DNA of 64,000 nt, taken from assembly GCF_031455195.1 (NCBI RefSeq), contig NZ_JAVDSH010000003.1, positions 124,001 to 188,000 of the forward strand. The letters run 5' to 3'. Positions 1 through 8,470 of this stretch are shown one piece after another. Position 1 is the first letter of the stretch. Every line of letters starts with the position of its first letter. The notes under the pieces are model-generated. The model saw nothing but the letters and a program-made list of their open reading frames with translations, was not told the origin of the DNA and ran no database searches. A program made the position numbers and the translations under genes. The stretch comes from Arthrobacter nitroguajacolicus_D (GTDB lineage: Bacteria > Actinomycetota > Actinomycetes > Actinomycetales > Micrococcaceae).

Positions 1-885
1 AGCGTCGGTGCGGACGACGTCGAACCCCTCCAGGAGTTCGCGGACGTGGGCTTCTGCCTGGTCCGGGGTCTTGTCAGGGGCGAAGCGATAGTTGATCTCA
101 ACCACGCAGCGGTCCGGGATGACGTTACCCGCAGTCCCACCGTTGATTTTCACCGCGTTGAGGCTCTCGCGGTAATCGAGGCCGTCCACATTGATGGTCT
201 GCGGCTGGTAGGCGGCGAGCCGGGCCAGGATAGGGGCTGCCGCGTGGATCGCGTTCACACCCATCCATGCCCGCGCTGAGTGGGCAGTTTCGCCAACGGT
301 GGTGGCCTCGAAGCGGCTGGTGCCGTTGCAACCACCCTCCACCGTGCCGTGGGTTGGCTCCAGCAGGATCGCGAAGTCACCCTCCAACAGGTCCCCGTGA
401 TTGCGGACCAAGCGTCCGAGCCCGCTCTTGACCGCTTCCACTTCCTCATGGTCGTAGAAGACGAAGGTGACGTCCTTGTCCGGCTGCCTGCCGTCGTCGA
501 ACATTGTTGCCGCGAGGGCAAGCTGAACAGCGACGCCGCCCTTCATGTCCGTGGTGCCACGGCCATAGAGGACGCCTTCACCAGGAACGCCGGATTCCCA
601 CGTGGCCGGTACGGTGCCCAGCGATCCCTCCACGGTGGGCAGGGGCACGGTGTCCAGGTGCCCGGCCAGGATAACGCGCTCGGAGCGGCCAAGTTCGGTA
701 CGTGCAATGATGGCGTCGCCGTCCCGGATCACGGTATAGGCAGGGATGGCGCGCAAAGCGGACTCAACGGCGTCGGCGAGCTCAGTCTCATTACCGGAAA
801 CGCTGTTGAAGTCGATAATTGCGGCAGTCAGCAAGGCAACGTCCTGGCGCAGGTCAAGGAGGGCGGGAGCAGGAATCTGGGTCAC
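1..885 (-). CDS. dapE: Succinyl-diaminopimelate desuccinylase (partial, C-terminus beyond window)
   Basis: M20-family zinc peptidase that hydrolyses N-succinyl-LL-2,6-diaminopimelate to LL-DAP and succinate in the cytoplasm, in the succinylase route to DAP and lysine. From the GTG start at 885 the product carries the M20 metal site: H76 and D78 in GHLDTVP and D113 in the GRGTTDMKGG stretch. About 295 codons are visible and the frame is open to the left edge, so the end of the gene is missing. It is divergent from dapD, 85 bases away, so two steps of one pathway share a promoter region. The GTG start is supported by a TAGGCT box six bases upstream, which implies a leaderless mRNA. Confidence 0.93.
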   Translation of the reverse strand, partial: MTQIPAPALLDLRQDVALLTAAIIDFNSVSGNETELADAVESALRAIPAYTVIRDGDAIIARTELGRSERVILAGHLDTVPLPTVEGSLGTVPATWESGVPGEGVLYGRGTTDMKGGVAVQLALAATMFDDGRQPDKDVTFVFYDHEEVEAVKSGLGRLVRNHGDLLEGDFAILLEPTHGTVEGGCNGTSRFEATTVGETAHSARAWMGVNAIHAAAPILARLAAYQPQTINVDGLDYRESLNAVKINGGTAGNVIPDRCVVEINYRFAPDKTPDQAEAHVRELLEGFDVVRTDA

Positions 886-891
886 CCGTCC

Positions 892-897
892 AGCCTA
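892..897 (-). promoter_or_regulatory. Probable -10 box of dapE (leaderless)
   Basis: TAGGCT on the minus strand, with exactly six bases between it and the GTG start of dapE. There is no room for a ribosome-binding site, so transcription probably begins at the start codon. Confidence 0.55.
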
Positions 898-958
898 ATG
901 CCCGCAAATGCGACTTCTGTGGCGTGAGACGGGTTTTAACCGACCTCTGCCTGCTGGA

Positions 959-964
959 TAGACT
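959..964 (+). promoter_or_regulatory. Probable -10 box of dapD (leaderless)
   Basis: TAGACT with six bases to the ATG of dapD. TTTAAC at 935-940 is a possible -35 box 18 bases upstream. No Shine-Dalgarno sequence is present. Confidence 0.55.
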
Positions 965-970
965 TGGCCC

Positions 971-1996
971 ATGACTGAAACTGCTTCCTCCGCTGCGCCC
1001 GCACAGGCGCCCGTAAACAACCGATCGGCCTACGGATTCGGCCTCGCCACCATCGCCACCTCGGCGTCCGGGGAAGCAACCGTGCTGGACGTCTGGTACC
1101 CGGCCCCAGCTTTGGGCGTCGCAGCTGACTCCCTGAGGGACGTGGAGAACGCCGATCCTGCGCTGACAGCACTCGCGGACGATAGCAAGGATGCAGATCG
1201 CGGCACCGAGCAGAAGGTGGTCTTCGCACAGATCGACCTCGACGCCGCCCCGGCTGACACCGCGGATGCCTACCTCCGCCTGCACCTCCTCTCGCACCGA
1301 CTGGTCACGCCGAACAGCATCAACCTGGACGGCGTCTTCGGCAAGCTTCCCAACGTCGTGTGGACCAACTTCGGCCCCGCAGCGGTTGACGGCTTCGAGT
1401 TGACCCGCGCACGCCTGCGCAAGCGCGGCAACGTGGTGGTTTACGGCGTGGACAAGTTCCCGCGCATGGTTGACTACGTGGTCCCCTCCGGTGTGCGCAT
1501 TGCCGACGCCGACCGCGTCCGCCTCGGCGCCCACCTCGCCGAAGGCACCACCGTGATGCACGAAGGCTTCGTGAACTTCAACGCCGGAACCCTCGGCACC
1601 TCCATGGTGGAAGGCCGCATCTCGGCCGGCGTCGTGGCTGGCGACGGAACGGACGTCGGCGGTGGAGCGTCCATCATGGGCACACTCTCCGGTGGCGGCA
1701 AGGAAAAGATTGCTCTGGGTGAGCGCGTCCTGCTCGGCGCCAACTCCGGCGTGGGCATCAGCATCGGCGATGATTCCGTGGTCGAAGCCGGCCTGTACGT
1801 CACGGCAGGAACCCGTGTTCGGGTTCCTGGCCCCAAGGACGAGAACGGCGAGGACACCAGCAAGATCATCAAGGCCGTTGAACTCTCCGGAGTCCCCAAC
1901 CTGCTCTTCCGCCGCAACTCCACCACCGGCGGCGTGGAAGTCCTTCCGCGCAAGGGCCAGACGGTGGAGCTGAACGAGGCACTTCACGCCAACTAG
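971..1996 (+). CDS. dapD: 2,3,4,5-tetrahydropyridine-2,6-dicarboxylate N-succinyltransferase
   Basis: Transfers succinyl from succinyl-CoA to tetrahydrodipicolinate, giving N-succinyl-2-amino-6-oxopimelate in DAP/lysine synthesis. The 341-residue protein has the actinobacterial DapD form: an N-terminal alpha/beta domain, then a left-handed beta-helix built of hexapeptide turns (for example RLGAHLAEGTTVMHEGFVN and the Gly-rich GGGASIMGTLSGGGKEKI region around residues 190-260), which binds CoA. The ATG is supported by the TAGACT box six bases upstream. It is divergent from dapE, and the next gene follows after 13 bases, probably in the same transcript. Confidence 0.95.
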   Translation: MTETASSAAPAQAPVNNRSAYGFGLATIATSASGEATVLDVWYPAPALGVAADSLRDVENADPALTALADDSKDADRGTEQKVVFAQIDLDAAPADTADAYLRLHLLSHRLVTPNSINLDGVFGKLPNVVWTNFGPAAVDGFELTRARLRKRGNVVVYGVDKFPRMVDYVVPSGVRIADADRVRLGAHLAEGTTVMHEGFVNFNAGTLGTSMVEGRISAGVVAGDGTDVGGGASIMGTLSGGGKEKIALGERVLLGANSGVGISIGDDSVVEAGLYVTAGTRVRVPGPKDENGEDTSKIIKAVELSGVPNLLFRRNSTTGGVEVLPRKGQTVELNEALHAN

Positions 1997-2009
1997 CAGG
2001 AGGAAATCC

Positions 2010-2852
2010 GTGCGCCGGTTCCGCCGCGCCATCGTTGCGGTGCTGGCATTGGCCCTCGTAGCAGGGGCCATCTACGCGATCGTAGTTGTACTGCAGCGCT
2101 CCGAAACCCTGGTTACGGAGCGCTGCGTCGCCGTCGTGGGTTCTGAAAGCCACGAACTGGCCACGGACCAGGCCGCCAACGCTTCGCTGATCTCCGCGAT
2201 CTCCGTCAAGCGGGGCCTTCCCCCGCGTGCCGCGAGCATCGCCCTCGCCACGGCGATGCAGGAGTCCAGGCTCCGCAACATCAACTACGGTGACGACGCC
2301 GGCCCCGACTCCCGCGGCCTGTTCCAGCAACGGCCCTCGCAGGGCTGGGGCACGGAAGCCCAAGTGATGGACCCCGTGTATGCAACCAACGCGTTTTACG
2401 ACGGGCTGGTCAAAGTGCCCGGCTTCGAAACCATGGAGATCACCCAGGCCGCGCAAGCCGTCCAGCGCTCAGCGTTCCCGCGCGCCTACGCCCAGCATGA
2501 GCCGATGGGCCGGGCCTTCGCTTCGGCGCTGACCGGACACTCGGAGTCTTCACTGAACTGCGAACTGCGCATGCCGGAAGCGGCGGGCGACCCTGCCGCC
2601 GTCGTCGATGAACTTTCGACGGCGTTCGGCACCCAGGCGGCCACGGTCCAGGGCCGTACGGTGCAGTTGGATATCGCCGGAACCCAAGCCTGGGCTGTGG
2701 CTCATTGGGCGGTGGCGAATGCCAAGACGCTGTCCATCACGCAGGTTGATGTTGCCGGCCAGACCTGGAACCGGGAGAAGCGGAACGGCTGGCAAGCGTC
2801 GGCGGCCCCATCCGGCCCCGTCACCATCACGGTGTCCGCCCCCACCACTTGA
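2010..2852 (+). CDS. Membrane-anchored lysozyme/transglycosylase-like protein
   Basis: 280 residues starting with GTG behind an AGGAGG Shine-Dalgarno sequence. Residues about 5-27 form a single hydrophobic segment (signal anchor). Next comes a region with the pattern of lytic-transglycosylase-like proteins of actinobacteria: ALATAMQESRL with a candidate catalytic Glu, then DSRGLFQQRPSQGWGT. The C-terminal half, after about residue 180, is a separate unassigned domain. A role in peptidoglycan cleavage or binding outside the membrane is inferred from this pattern. It lies 13 bases after dapD, consistent with a link to cell-wall precursor supply. Such proteins are sometimes labelled 'heavy metal transporter', for which I see no support. 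Confidence 0.6.
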   Translation: MRRFRRAIVAVLALALVAGAIYAIVVVLQRSETLVTERCVAVVGSESHELATDQAANASLISAISVKRGLPPRAASIALATAMQESRLRNINYGDDAGPDSRGLFQQRPSQGWGTEAQVMDPVYATNAFYDGLVKVPGFETMEITQAAQAVQRSAFPRAYAQHEPMGRAFASALTGHSESSLNCELRMPEAAGDPAAVVDELSTAFGTQAATVQGRTVQLDIAGTQAWAVAHWAVANAKTLSITQVDVAGQTWNREKRNGWQASAAPSGPVTITVSAPTT

Positions 2853-2853
2853 G

Positions 2854-3465
2854 TCAGGCCAGGAGCTCTACCACCGGCTGGACGTAACTGCGGAACACAT
2901 CCGGCTCCGACAGGAGCCGATGGCTCATGATCATGGTGTTGGGCTCCAGATACCAGGCACGGGGTTCGTTGAGCGGGAGTTCGATGATGGTGAGCTCGAA
3001 GTCACGCGAACTCCTCCCGACCTCCAGGAGCCTGTCCTCCACCATCTCGTTCAGCACGTGGGTGACGCCATTCGCCTCGCGCGCCGCTTCCAGGTCCGCG
3101 TACTCGTCGATCCTGTCCGTTGCCCAGCCAAGGGCTGAACCAAAATGGGCCTGCAGGACACGCTGGAGGGCCGGCGAATTCCCGAAAGCCTTGAAGCTGG
3201 GCGGCGCCAGTTCCGAGGCCGGCTTGGGATACGACTTAACGAGGCTCTCCCACCAGGCCTCCCACTCGGTCTTGAGGGCCTGGATGCCTCCTACATCCGA
3301 CGTAAGGTGGCTATGGTCGGCGTGCCGGACCTTGGGGGCCGCGTGGGACAGCAGCGGTGTACCGGCATCGTCAAGACCGGCAATGTCGCGCAAGTACAAG
3401 GCGATGAGCATCGGCCCTGATGTGTCCATGGTGATGCGCCATCCCGGGCCGCCCGACTCATGCAT
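2854..3465 (-). CDS. Conserved hypothetical protein
   Basis: About 203 residues with no family I recognise. The ATG at 3465 is chosen because GGGAGGA lies seven bases upstream; the frame is open further but without a start signal. The sequence is soluble-looking, with no signal peptide or membrane segment. It has Trp-rich helices around TEWEAWWESLVKSYP and an acidic central region (DRIDEYADLEAAREANG). It is convergent with the preceding gene, whose stop is directly adjacent, and shares strand with the TetR gene upstream. No function is proposed. Confidence 0.65.
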   Translation of the reverse strand: MHESGGPGWRITMDTSGPMLIALYLRDIAGLDDAGTPLLSHAAPKVRHADHSHLTSDVGGIQALKTEWEAWWESLVKSYPKPASELAPPSFKAFGNSPALQRVLQAHFGSALGWATDRIDEYADLEAAREANGVTHVLNEMVEDRLLEVGRSSRDFELTIIELPLNEPRAWYLEPNTMIMSHRLLSEPDVFRSYVQPVVELLA

Positions 3466-3569
3466 CCGAATTCCTCCCTTTGGCAGGTCCCCGACATGTC
3501 CCAGTCTATTCCCGTTGGCCCCCGGCGGTAGAGGCCCGGACCCACTGCTTGGCAGGCCTGCGGTAACCG

Positions 3570-4196
3570 CTAATGCGCCGCCGGCAACGCCTCCAGGGAA
3601 CGCAGGTGGGCGGCGAGGACGTCGCTGCACATCTCAGCGGTCATCCACTCGGGCTGGAGCAACGCGTGCATGCACAGCCCGTCAAGGGTGGCCAGGAGCC
3701 TCTCGGCTTCCGCCACGAGTGTTTGATGGGCCTCGGCTTCCCCGGGGCTCAGAAGCATGATGAGACGCCCGACGACGGCGGCTACGGCACGGTGGCTCCG
3801 CTCGGCTTCTGCGGCCAGTACCGGTTTGATGCGTGCAGCGTGGCGGAAGGCCATCCAGACGCAGGCATCCACCGCCAGTTCTTCGTCCAGGGGAAGGAAT
3901 TGGCCGAGCAGGTTCAGGACGGCCGCATGCTGTTCCTTGCTGCCGGGGGGCTCCGCTTCGACGCCGCTGAGCGCGGCCTCGAGCCTGCCGGCAATACGGT
4001 CAATCACCGCGCCGAAAGAGAAGGCCAGGAGTTCGTCGCTGCTGGCGAAGTAGTGGCGTACCGAGCCCACTGCCAGCCCGGCCTCATCTGCTACTTCCCT
4101 CAGGGATGCCCGTTCCAAGCCATCACTGGCAATGATCCGGAAAACAGCTTGGACAACTTCCTGGCGCCGGGCTTCGGCATCAACAATTTTGGGCAC
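3570..4196 (-). CDS. TetR/AcrR-family transcriptional regulator
   Basis: 208 residues with an N-terminal TetR helix-turn-helix at about 8-55: RIIASDGLERASLREVADEAG followed by VGSVRHYFASSDELLAFSF, the recognition helix and the usual YFxSxxEL signature. The C-terminal ligand-binding domain resembles the BetI-like class. The GTG start at 4196 gives the typical TetR length. A perfect 14-bp palindrome just upstream (4208-4221) is the probable operator for autorepression. The ligand is unknown, and the possible targets in this window are the gene itself and galE. Confidence 0.88.
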   Translation of the reverse strand: MPKIVDAEARRQEVVQAVFRIIASDGLERASLREVADEAGLAVGSVRHYFASSDELLAFSFGAVIDRIAGRLEAALSGVEAEPPGSKEQHAAVLNLLGQFLPLDEELAVDACVWMAFRHAARIKPVLAAEAERSHRAVAAVVGRLIMLLSPGEAEAHQTLVAEAERLLATLDGLCMHALLQPEWMTAEMCSDVLAAHLRSLEALPAAH

Positions 4197-4207
4197 TAAT
4201 TGTTTTT

Positions 4208-4221
4208 AGCACGAACGTGCT
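4208..4221. promoter_or_regulatory. Palindromic operator between tetR gene and galE
   Basis: AGCACGAACGTGCT is a perfect 6+2+6 inverted repeat located 12 bases upstream of the TetR-family GTG start, in the divergent region shared with galE. Position and symmetry fit a TetR dimer site. The assignment is inference. Confidence 0.6.
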
Positions 4222-4263
4222 TCCACAGCGCTCAACACTGAGCGGCGTGGCTTCGATTTCCGA

Positions 4264-4269
4264 TAGCGT
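4264..4269 (+). promoter_or_regulatory. Probable -10 box of galE (leaderless)
   Basis: TAGCGT with seven bases to the ATG of galE and no Shine-Dalgarno sequence between them. I see no convincing -35 box. Confidence 0.45.
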
Positions 4270-4276
4270 AGGGACC

Positions 4277-5293
4277 ATGAAAATTCTTGTCACGGGTGGC
4301 ACCGGCTACATCGGTTCGCACACCGTTTTGTCCCTTCAGGAAGCCGGCCACGACGTCGTCGTACTGGATAACCTGGTGAATTCCAGCGAGGAATCCCTCC
4401 GCCGGGTCTCGGAGCTGACCGGCAAGAGTGCCGCTTTCCACAAGGTTGACCTGGTGGACGAGCCCGCCGTCGAAGCCGTTTTCGACCAGCACCAGATCGA
4501 CGCCGTGATCCACTTCGCCGGGCTGAAGGCAGTGGGCGAGTCGGTTCAGGAGCCACTGGCCTATTACTACAACAACATTGTGGGCACGCTGAACCTGCTC
4601 CGGGCCATGGACAAGCACGACGTCCGCTCGATCGTCTTCAGCTCCTCCGCAACCGTATACGGCGAGCACAACCCGATCCCCTACATCGAGAAGATGGAAA
4701 TCGGCGCCAACAACCCTTACGGTCGCACCAAGGAACAGATCGAGGACATCCTCTCGGACCTGGGCAACGCGGATGACCGCTGGCATATCGCACTGCTGCG
4801 CTATTTCAACCCCGTGGGCGCCCACCCGTCGGGCCGCATCGGCGAGGACCCCCAAGGCATTCCCAACAACCTCGTGCCGTTCATCGCACAGGTGGCCGTG
4901 GGACGCCGGGAGAAGCTCATGGTGTTCGGCGGAGACTACGACACCCCTGACGGCACCGCACAGCGCGATTACATCCACGTGGTGGACCTCGCGGACGGCC
5001 ACGTGGCAGCCCTGAATTACATTGCCGAACGTGCAGGCGTTCGCCGCTGGAACCTCGGCTCGGGCCGCGGCTCCTCCGTCCTTGAAGTCCTGCGCTCCTT
5101 CGAGAAGGCCGTCGGCCAGCCGATTCCCTACGAGATCACTGGCCGCCGCGCAGGCGACCTCCCCGCATTCTGGGCCGACGCTTCCTCCGCCCTGGCCGAC
5201 CTCGGCTGGTCCACCACCAAAACCGTGGACCAGATGTGCGAGGACCACTGGCGCTGGCAGAAGAACAACCCCTACGGGTACAACGCCTCCTAA
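4277..5293 (+). CDS. galE: UDP-glucose 4-epimerase
   Basis: Interconverts UDP-glucose and UDP-galactose, for the Leloir pathway and for galactose-containing polymers. The 338-residue protein is an extended short-chain dehydrogenase. It has an NAD-binding GGTGYIGSH at residues 7-15, catalytic S124 in SSSATVYG and Y148/K152 in NPYGRTKEQ. The ATG at 4277 gives the canonical N-terminus MKILVTGG. It is monocistronic: a strong hairpin overlaps its stop codon. galU at 56 kb makes the UDP-glucose it uses. Confidence 0.96.
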   Translation: MKILVTGGTGYIGSHTVLSLQEAGHDVVVLDNLVNSSEESLRRVSELTGKSAAFHKVDLVDEPAVEAVFDQHQIDAVIHFAGLKAVGESVQEPLAYYYNNIVGTLNLLRAMDKHDVRSIVFSSSATVYGEHNPIPYIEKMEIGANNPYGRTKEQIEDILSDLGNADDRWHIALLRYFNPVGAHPSGRIGEDPQGIPNNLVPFIAQVAVGRREKLMVFGGDYDTPDGTAQRDYIHVVDLADGHVAALNYIAERAGVRRWNLGSGRGSSVLEVLRSFEKAVGQPIPYEITGRRAGDLPAFWADASSALADLGWSTTKTVDQMCEDHWRWQKNNPYGYNAS

Positions 5294-5364
5294 AGCAACG
5301 CGGGGTCACTTATGGCCGATGTTGGGGTCCCCAAGGGGCCACAAGTGACCCCGCGTTGCTTTTT
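5292..5364 (+). terminator. Intrinsic terminator of galE
   Basis: Two nearly perfect 19-base arms (5292-5311 and 5343-5361) flank a 31-base loop and end in a T tract on the plus strand. The left arm overlaps the galE stop codon. Confidence 0.85.
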
Positions 5365-5370
5365 GGGGGG

Positions 5371-5427
5371 AACAACGACGGCGGCCGTCCCACCTCGCGT
5401 GAGGTGGGACGGCCGCCGTCGTTATTG
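5371..5427 (-). terminator. Terminator between galE and gltA
   Basis: Near-perfect inverted repeat of about 25 bases per arm (AACGACGGCGGCCGTCCCAC and its complement) around a CGCG centre. It lies just downstream of the gltA stop. With the galE hairpin it insulates the convergent genes. Confidence 0.8.
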
Positions 5428-5440
5428 ACCTGTTGCCGTA

Positions 5441-6724
5441 TCAGTTGGCCGGGTAGTTGCGTTCCGGTTCCCCGGTGTAGAGCTGCCGCGGACGGCCGAT
5501 CTTGGTCTGGGGGTCGTTGATCATTTCGCGCCACTGGGCAATCCAGCCCGGGAGGCGGCCAATGGCGAAGAGCACGGTGAACATCTTCTCCGGGAAGCCC
5601 ATGGCCTTGTAGATGAGGCCGGTGTAGAAGTCGACGTTCGGGTAGAGCTTGCGCTGGATGAAGTAATCGTCAGCCAGGGCCTTCTCTTCGAGGCGCATCG
5701 CGATGTCCAACAGTTCGTCGTTTCCGCCGAGCTTGCCGAGAACTTCGTGGGCCGTTGCCTTAATGATCTTGGCGCGGGGATCGTAGTTCTTGTAGACGCG
5801 GTGTCCGAAGCCCATGAGGCGGACGCCGTCTTCCTTGTTCTTGACCTTCTCCATGTAATCCTCCGGCTTGATGCCGTCGGCCTGGATCTGGCGGAGCATC
5901 TTCAGCACGGCCTCGTTGGCGCCACCGTGGGCAGGGCCGAAGAGGGCGTTGATGCCTGCGGACACCGAAGCGAAGAGGTTCGCGTTGGACGAACCCACCA
6001 GGCGAACGGTGGAGGTGGAACAGTTCTGCTCGTGGTCCGCGTGCAGGATGAGCAGGAGGTCCAGTGCCTTGACCACAACCGGGTCCATCTCATACTGCTC
6101 AGCCGGGAGGCCGAAGCTCAGGCGCAGGAAGTTCTCCACCAGGTTCATGGAGTTGTCCGGGTAGAGCATCGGCTGGCCGATGGACTTCTTGTGCGCGTAA
6201 GCGGCGATGACCGGGAGCTTGGCCATGAGGCGGATGGTGGAAACTTCCACGTGCTCCGCGTTAAAGGGATCCAGCGAGTCCTGGTAGAACGTGGACAGCG
6301 CGGAAACGGCCGAGGAAAGCACCGGCATGGGGTGGGCGTCGCGCGGGAACCCGCCGAAGAAGCCCTTGAGCTCTTCGTGCAGGAGCGTGTGGCGGCGGAT
6401 CTTCTGGTCGAACTCTTCCAGCTCCGTGGGAGTGGGGAGGTTCCCGTAGATCAGCAGGTAGGAAACTTCGAGGAAGCTCGAGTGCTGCGCGAGCTGCTCA
6501 ATCGGGTAACCGCGGTAACGCAGGATGCCTGCGTCGCCGTCGATGTAGGTAATGGCCGAGGTGGTGGCCGCTGTGTTCATGAAGCCGGGGTCATAGGCGA
6601 CGGCGCCCGTCTGCTTCAGCAGCTTGGAAACGTCGTAGCCTTCGTTTCCTTCTACAACCTTGATGCGCGGCAGTTCGAGTTCGCCGCCGGCATGGCGCAG
6701 TGTCGCGCTGGTGGTCTCAGTCAT
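5441..6724 (-). CDS. gltA: Citrate synthase
   Basis: Condenses oxaloacetate and acetyl-CoA to citrate at the entry of the TCA cycle. The 427-residue length and the N-terminal domain fit the hexameric type II (GltA) enzyme. Visible signatures are the His-containing LHADHEQNCSTST, the signature MGFGHRVYKNYDPRAK and NVDFYTG with the catalytic Asp. The ATG at 6724 follows AAGGGGA at a good distance; the frame is open upstream but lacks family similarity there. Two inverted repeats lie in its leader. It appears to be monocistronic. Confidence 0.96.
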   Translation of the reverse strand: MTETTSATLRHAGGELELPRIKVVEGNEGYDVSKLLKQTGAVAYDPGFMNTAATTSAITYIDGDAGILRYRGYPIEQLAQHSSFLEVSYLLIYGNLPTPTELEEFDQKIRRHTLLHEELKGFFGGFPRDAHPMPVLSSAVSALSTFYQDSLDPFNAEHVEVSTIRLMAKLPVIAAYAHKKSIGQPMLYPDNSMNLVENFLRLSFGLPAEQYEMDPVVVKALDLLLILHADHEQNCSTSTVRLVGSSNANLFASVSAGINALFGPAHGGANEAVLKMLRQIQADGIKPEDYMEKVKNKEDGVRLMGFGHRVYKNYDPRAKIIKATAHEVLGKLGGNDELLDIAMRLEEKALADDYFIQRKLYPNVDFYTGLIYKAMGFPEKMFTVLFAIGRLPGWIAQWREMINDPQTKIGRPRQLYTGEPERNYPAN

Positions 6725-6738
6725 GGAGTCCCCTTCAT

Positions 6739-6829
6739 GAGGCCTTTGGGCCTCTATCGAACGCTTGTCCAACCAACTTCTGGTGTCGCCGCCTTCGGCC
6801 CTACTGTTGCAGGGCTCCAACGGCCGAAG
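6739..6829 (-). other. Two inverted repeats in the gltA leader
   Basis: GAGGCC-TTTG-GGCCTC (6739-6754) is a six-base-pair hairpin ending three bases from the gltA Shine-Dalgarno region. CTTCGGCC (6793-6800) pairs with GGCCGAAG (6822-6829). They may be an operator or a translational control structure; no function is shown. Confidence 0.45.
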
Positions 6830-6863
6830 TGCTTTCTTAGAGAAGGCCACCATTGATAGTCAG

Positions 6864-6922
6864 TTAAAAAGCTACCGCCAGTAACCCTGCGGAACTAATC
6901 CGTGCCGTCCGGTTACTGGCGG
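6864..6922 (-). terminator. Intrinsic terminator of the fdxA-dapC operon
   Basis: CCGCCAGTAACC (6875-6886) pairs with GGTTACTGGCGG (6911-6922). On the minus strand the stem is followed by GCTTTTTAAC. A smaller hairpin, GCGCCA-TAAG-TGGCGC (6927-6942), sits between it and the dapC stop. Confidence 0.65.
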
Positions 6923-6956
6923 AATAGCGCCATAAGTGGCGCAAGTCACAGCTTTG

Positions 6957-8105
6957 TTATGCGCCTGTACCCAAGCGCTCAACGGCGGCATCGATCCGCT
7001 CGTCACTGCCCGTGAGCGCAACACGGATGAAGCCGTTTCCTGCTTCTCCGTAGAAAACTCCCGGTCCCACCACGATTCCCAGCTCCGCGAACCGCGCCAC
7101 GGTATCCCATGTAGGTTCGCCCGCCGTGGACCAGAGGTACAGTCCGGCCTTGGATTCCTGGATCTCCAGCCCGAACTTTTCCAGCGCCGGGACCAGCCGT
7201 TCGCGACGGCCGCGGTACAGGTCCTTTTGGGCGAGGACATGGCTGGCATCACCCAGTGCCACACGCATGGCTTCCTGGACGGGGTACGGAACGATCATTC
7301 CGGCATGCTTCCGGCTGTTTACCAGGTTGGCCATGATAGCGGAGTCACCGGCGACAAAGGCTGCACGGTACCCCGCGAGGTTCGACTGCTTGCTCAGCGA
7401 ATACACACTGAGCAAACCGTCCGTGGAACCGCCCGAAACGCGGGGATCCAGGATGCTGGGCACAGCTTCTCCGCCGCGCTGGGCATCCCATTCGCCCCAA
7501 CCGAGCTCGGCATAGCATTCATCCGAAGCCACCACCGCGCCGATTTCGCGGGCCTGGGCCACGATCCGGCGCAGCGACTCGACGTCGCGGACGCTTCCGG
7601 TGGGATTACCCGGCGAGTTGATCCAGATCAGCCGGACCTTCGCGCGGGTGGCAGGATCCAATGCATCGAGGTCGTCCGCAGCGACAGCCGTGGCTCCTGC
7701 CAGCGAGGCGCCGATGTCATACGTCGGGTAGGCAACCGTGGGGCGCACCACAACATCGCCCGCGCTCAGTCCGAGGAGGAACGGCAGCCAGGCCACCAAC
7801 TCCTTCGACCCAACTGTGGGCATGACATCCTTGGGGTCCAGCCCCGGCACGCCGCGCCTGCTTGCAAACCAGTCCACCACAGCTTGACGCAATGCCTCAG
7901 TGCCGTGGACGGTCGGGTAGCCGTGCGCGTCTGACGCATTGGCCAAGGCCTCGCGAATCAATCCGGGAGTGGGATCCACCGGCGTGCCGATGGAAAGATT
8001 CACTACGCCACCCGGGTGCTTGGATGCTGTAGCAACGTAGGGCGCCATGGCCTCCCACGGGTAGTCAGGCAGGTTCAGGCCGAAAGCCGGCGCCGCGGAA
8101 ATCAA
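6957..8105 (-). CDS. dapC: Succinyldiaminopimelate transaminase
   Basis: PLP-dependent class I/II aminotransferase that converts N-succinyl-2-amino-6-oxopimelate to N-succinyl-LL-DAP with glutamate, the step between DapD and DapE. The 382-residue product has the family pattern of the actinobacterial DapC: SPGNPTG at 164-170, SDECYAE near 194-200 and the PLP lysine K239 in SLSKQSNLAGYR. The start is TTG at 8105, 14 bases after the fdxA stop, so the two genes are probably co-transcribed. The fdxA-dapC pair is a recurring actinobacterial neighbourhood. Together with dapD and dapE, three succinylase-pathway genes lie within 8 kb. Confidence 0.93.
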   Translation of the reverse strand: MISAAPAFGLNLPDYPWEAMAPYVATASKHPGGVVNLSIGTPVDPTPGLIREALANASDAHGYPTVHGTEALRQAVVDWFASRRGVPGLDPKDVMPTVGSKELVAWLPFLLGLSAGDVVVRPTVAYPTYDIGASLAGATAVAADDLDALDPATRAKVRLIWINSPGNPTGSVRDVESLRRIVAQAREIGAVVASDECYAELGWGEWDAQRGGEAVPSILDPRVSGGSTDGLLSVYSLSKQSNLAGYRAAFVAGDSAIMANLVNSRKHAGMIVPYPVQEAMRVALGDASHVLAQKDLYRGRRERLVPALEKFGLEIQESKAGLYLWSTAGEPTWDTVARFAELGIVVGPGVFYGEAGNGFIRVALTGSDERIDAAVERLGTGA

Positions 8106-8119
8106 CGAAACTACCGCCC

Positions 8120-8446
8120 TTAGTGGTCTTGGTTCTGCGGGGGCAGTGCGGCAATGAAGGGGTGGTCCTTGCCCGTGTTACCCACCTTCGCAGCTCCACC
8201 CGGCGAACCGAGGTCGTCAAAGAACTCGACATTGGCCTTGTAGTAGTCGGCCCACTCTTCGGGAGTGTCATCCTCGTAGTAGATGGCCTCAACAGGGCAC
8301 ACAGGTTCACAGGCGCCACAGTCGACGCATTCATCGGGGTGGATATAGAGGGAACGCTCACCTTCGTAAATGCAGTCGACAGGGCATTCCTCAATACATG
8401 CCTTGTCCTTGACATCCACACACGGCTGCGCGATTACGTACGTCAC
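8120..8446 (-). CDS. fdxA: Seven-iron ferredoxin
   Basis: Small electron carrier of 108 residues. Cysteines at 9, 17, 21, 25, 40, 43, 46 and 50 match the 3Fe-4S plus 4Fe-4S ferredoxins of actinobacteria: CxxxxxxxCxxxCxxxC, then CVDCGACEPVCP. The acidic C-terminal half lacks cysteines. The GTG at 8446 gives the canonical MTYVIAQPC start and has GAGAGG upstream. It is the first gene of a pair with dapC, but its redox partners are not evident here. Confidence 0.95.
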   Translation of the reverse strand: MTYVIAQPCVDVKDKACIEECPVDCIYEGERSLYIHPDECVDCGACEPVCPVEAIYYEDDTPEEWADYYKANVEFFDDLGSPGGAAKVGNTGKDHPFIAALPPQNQDH

Positions 8447-8470
8447 GTCCCAGACCTCTCCACGGTTTGT

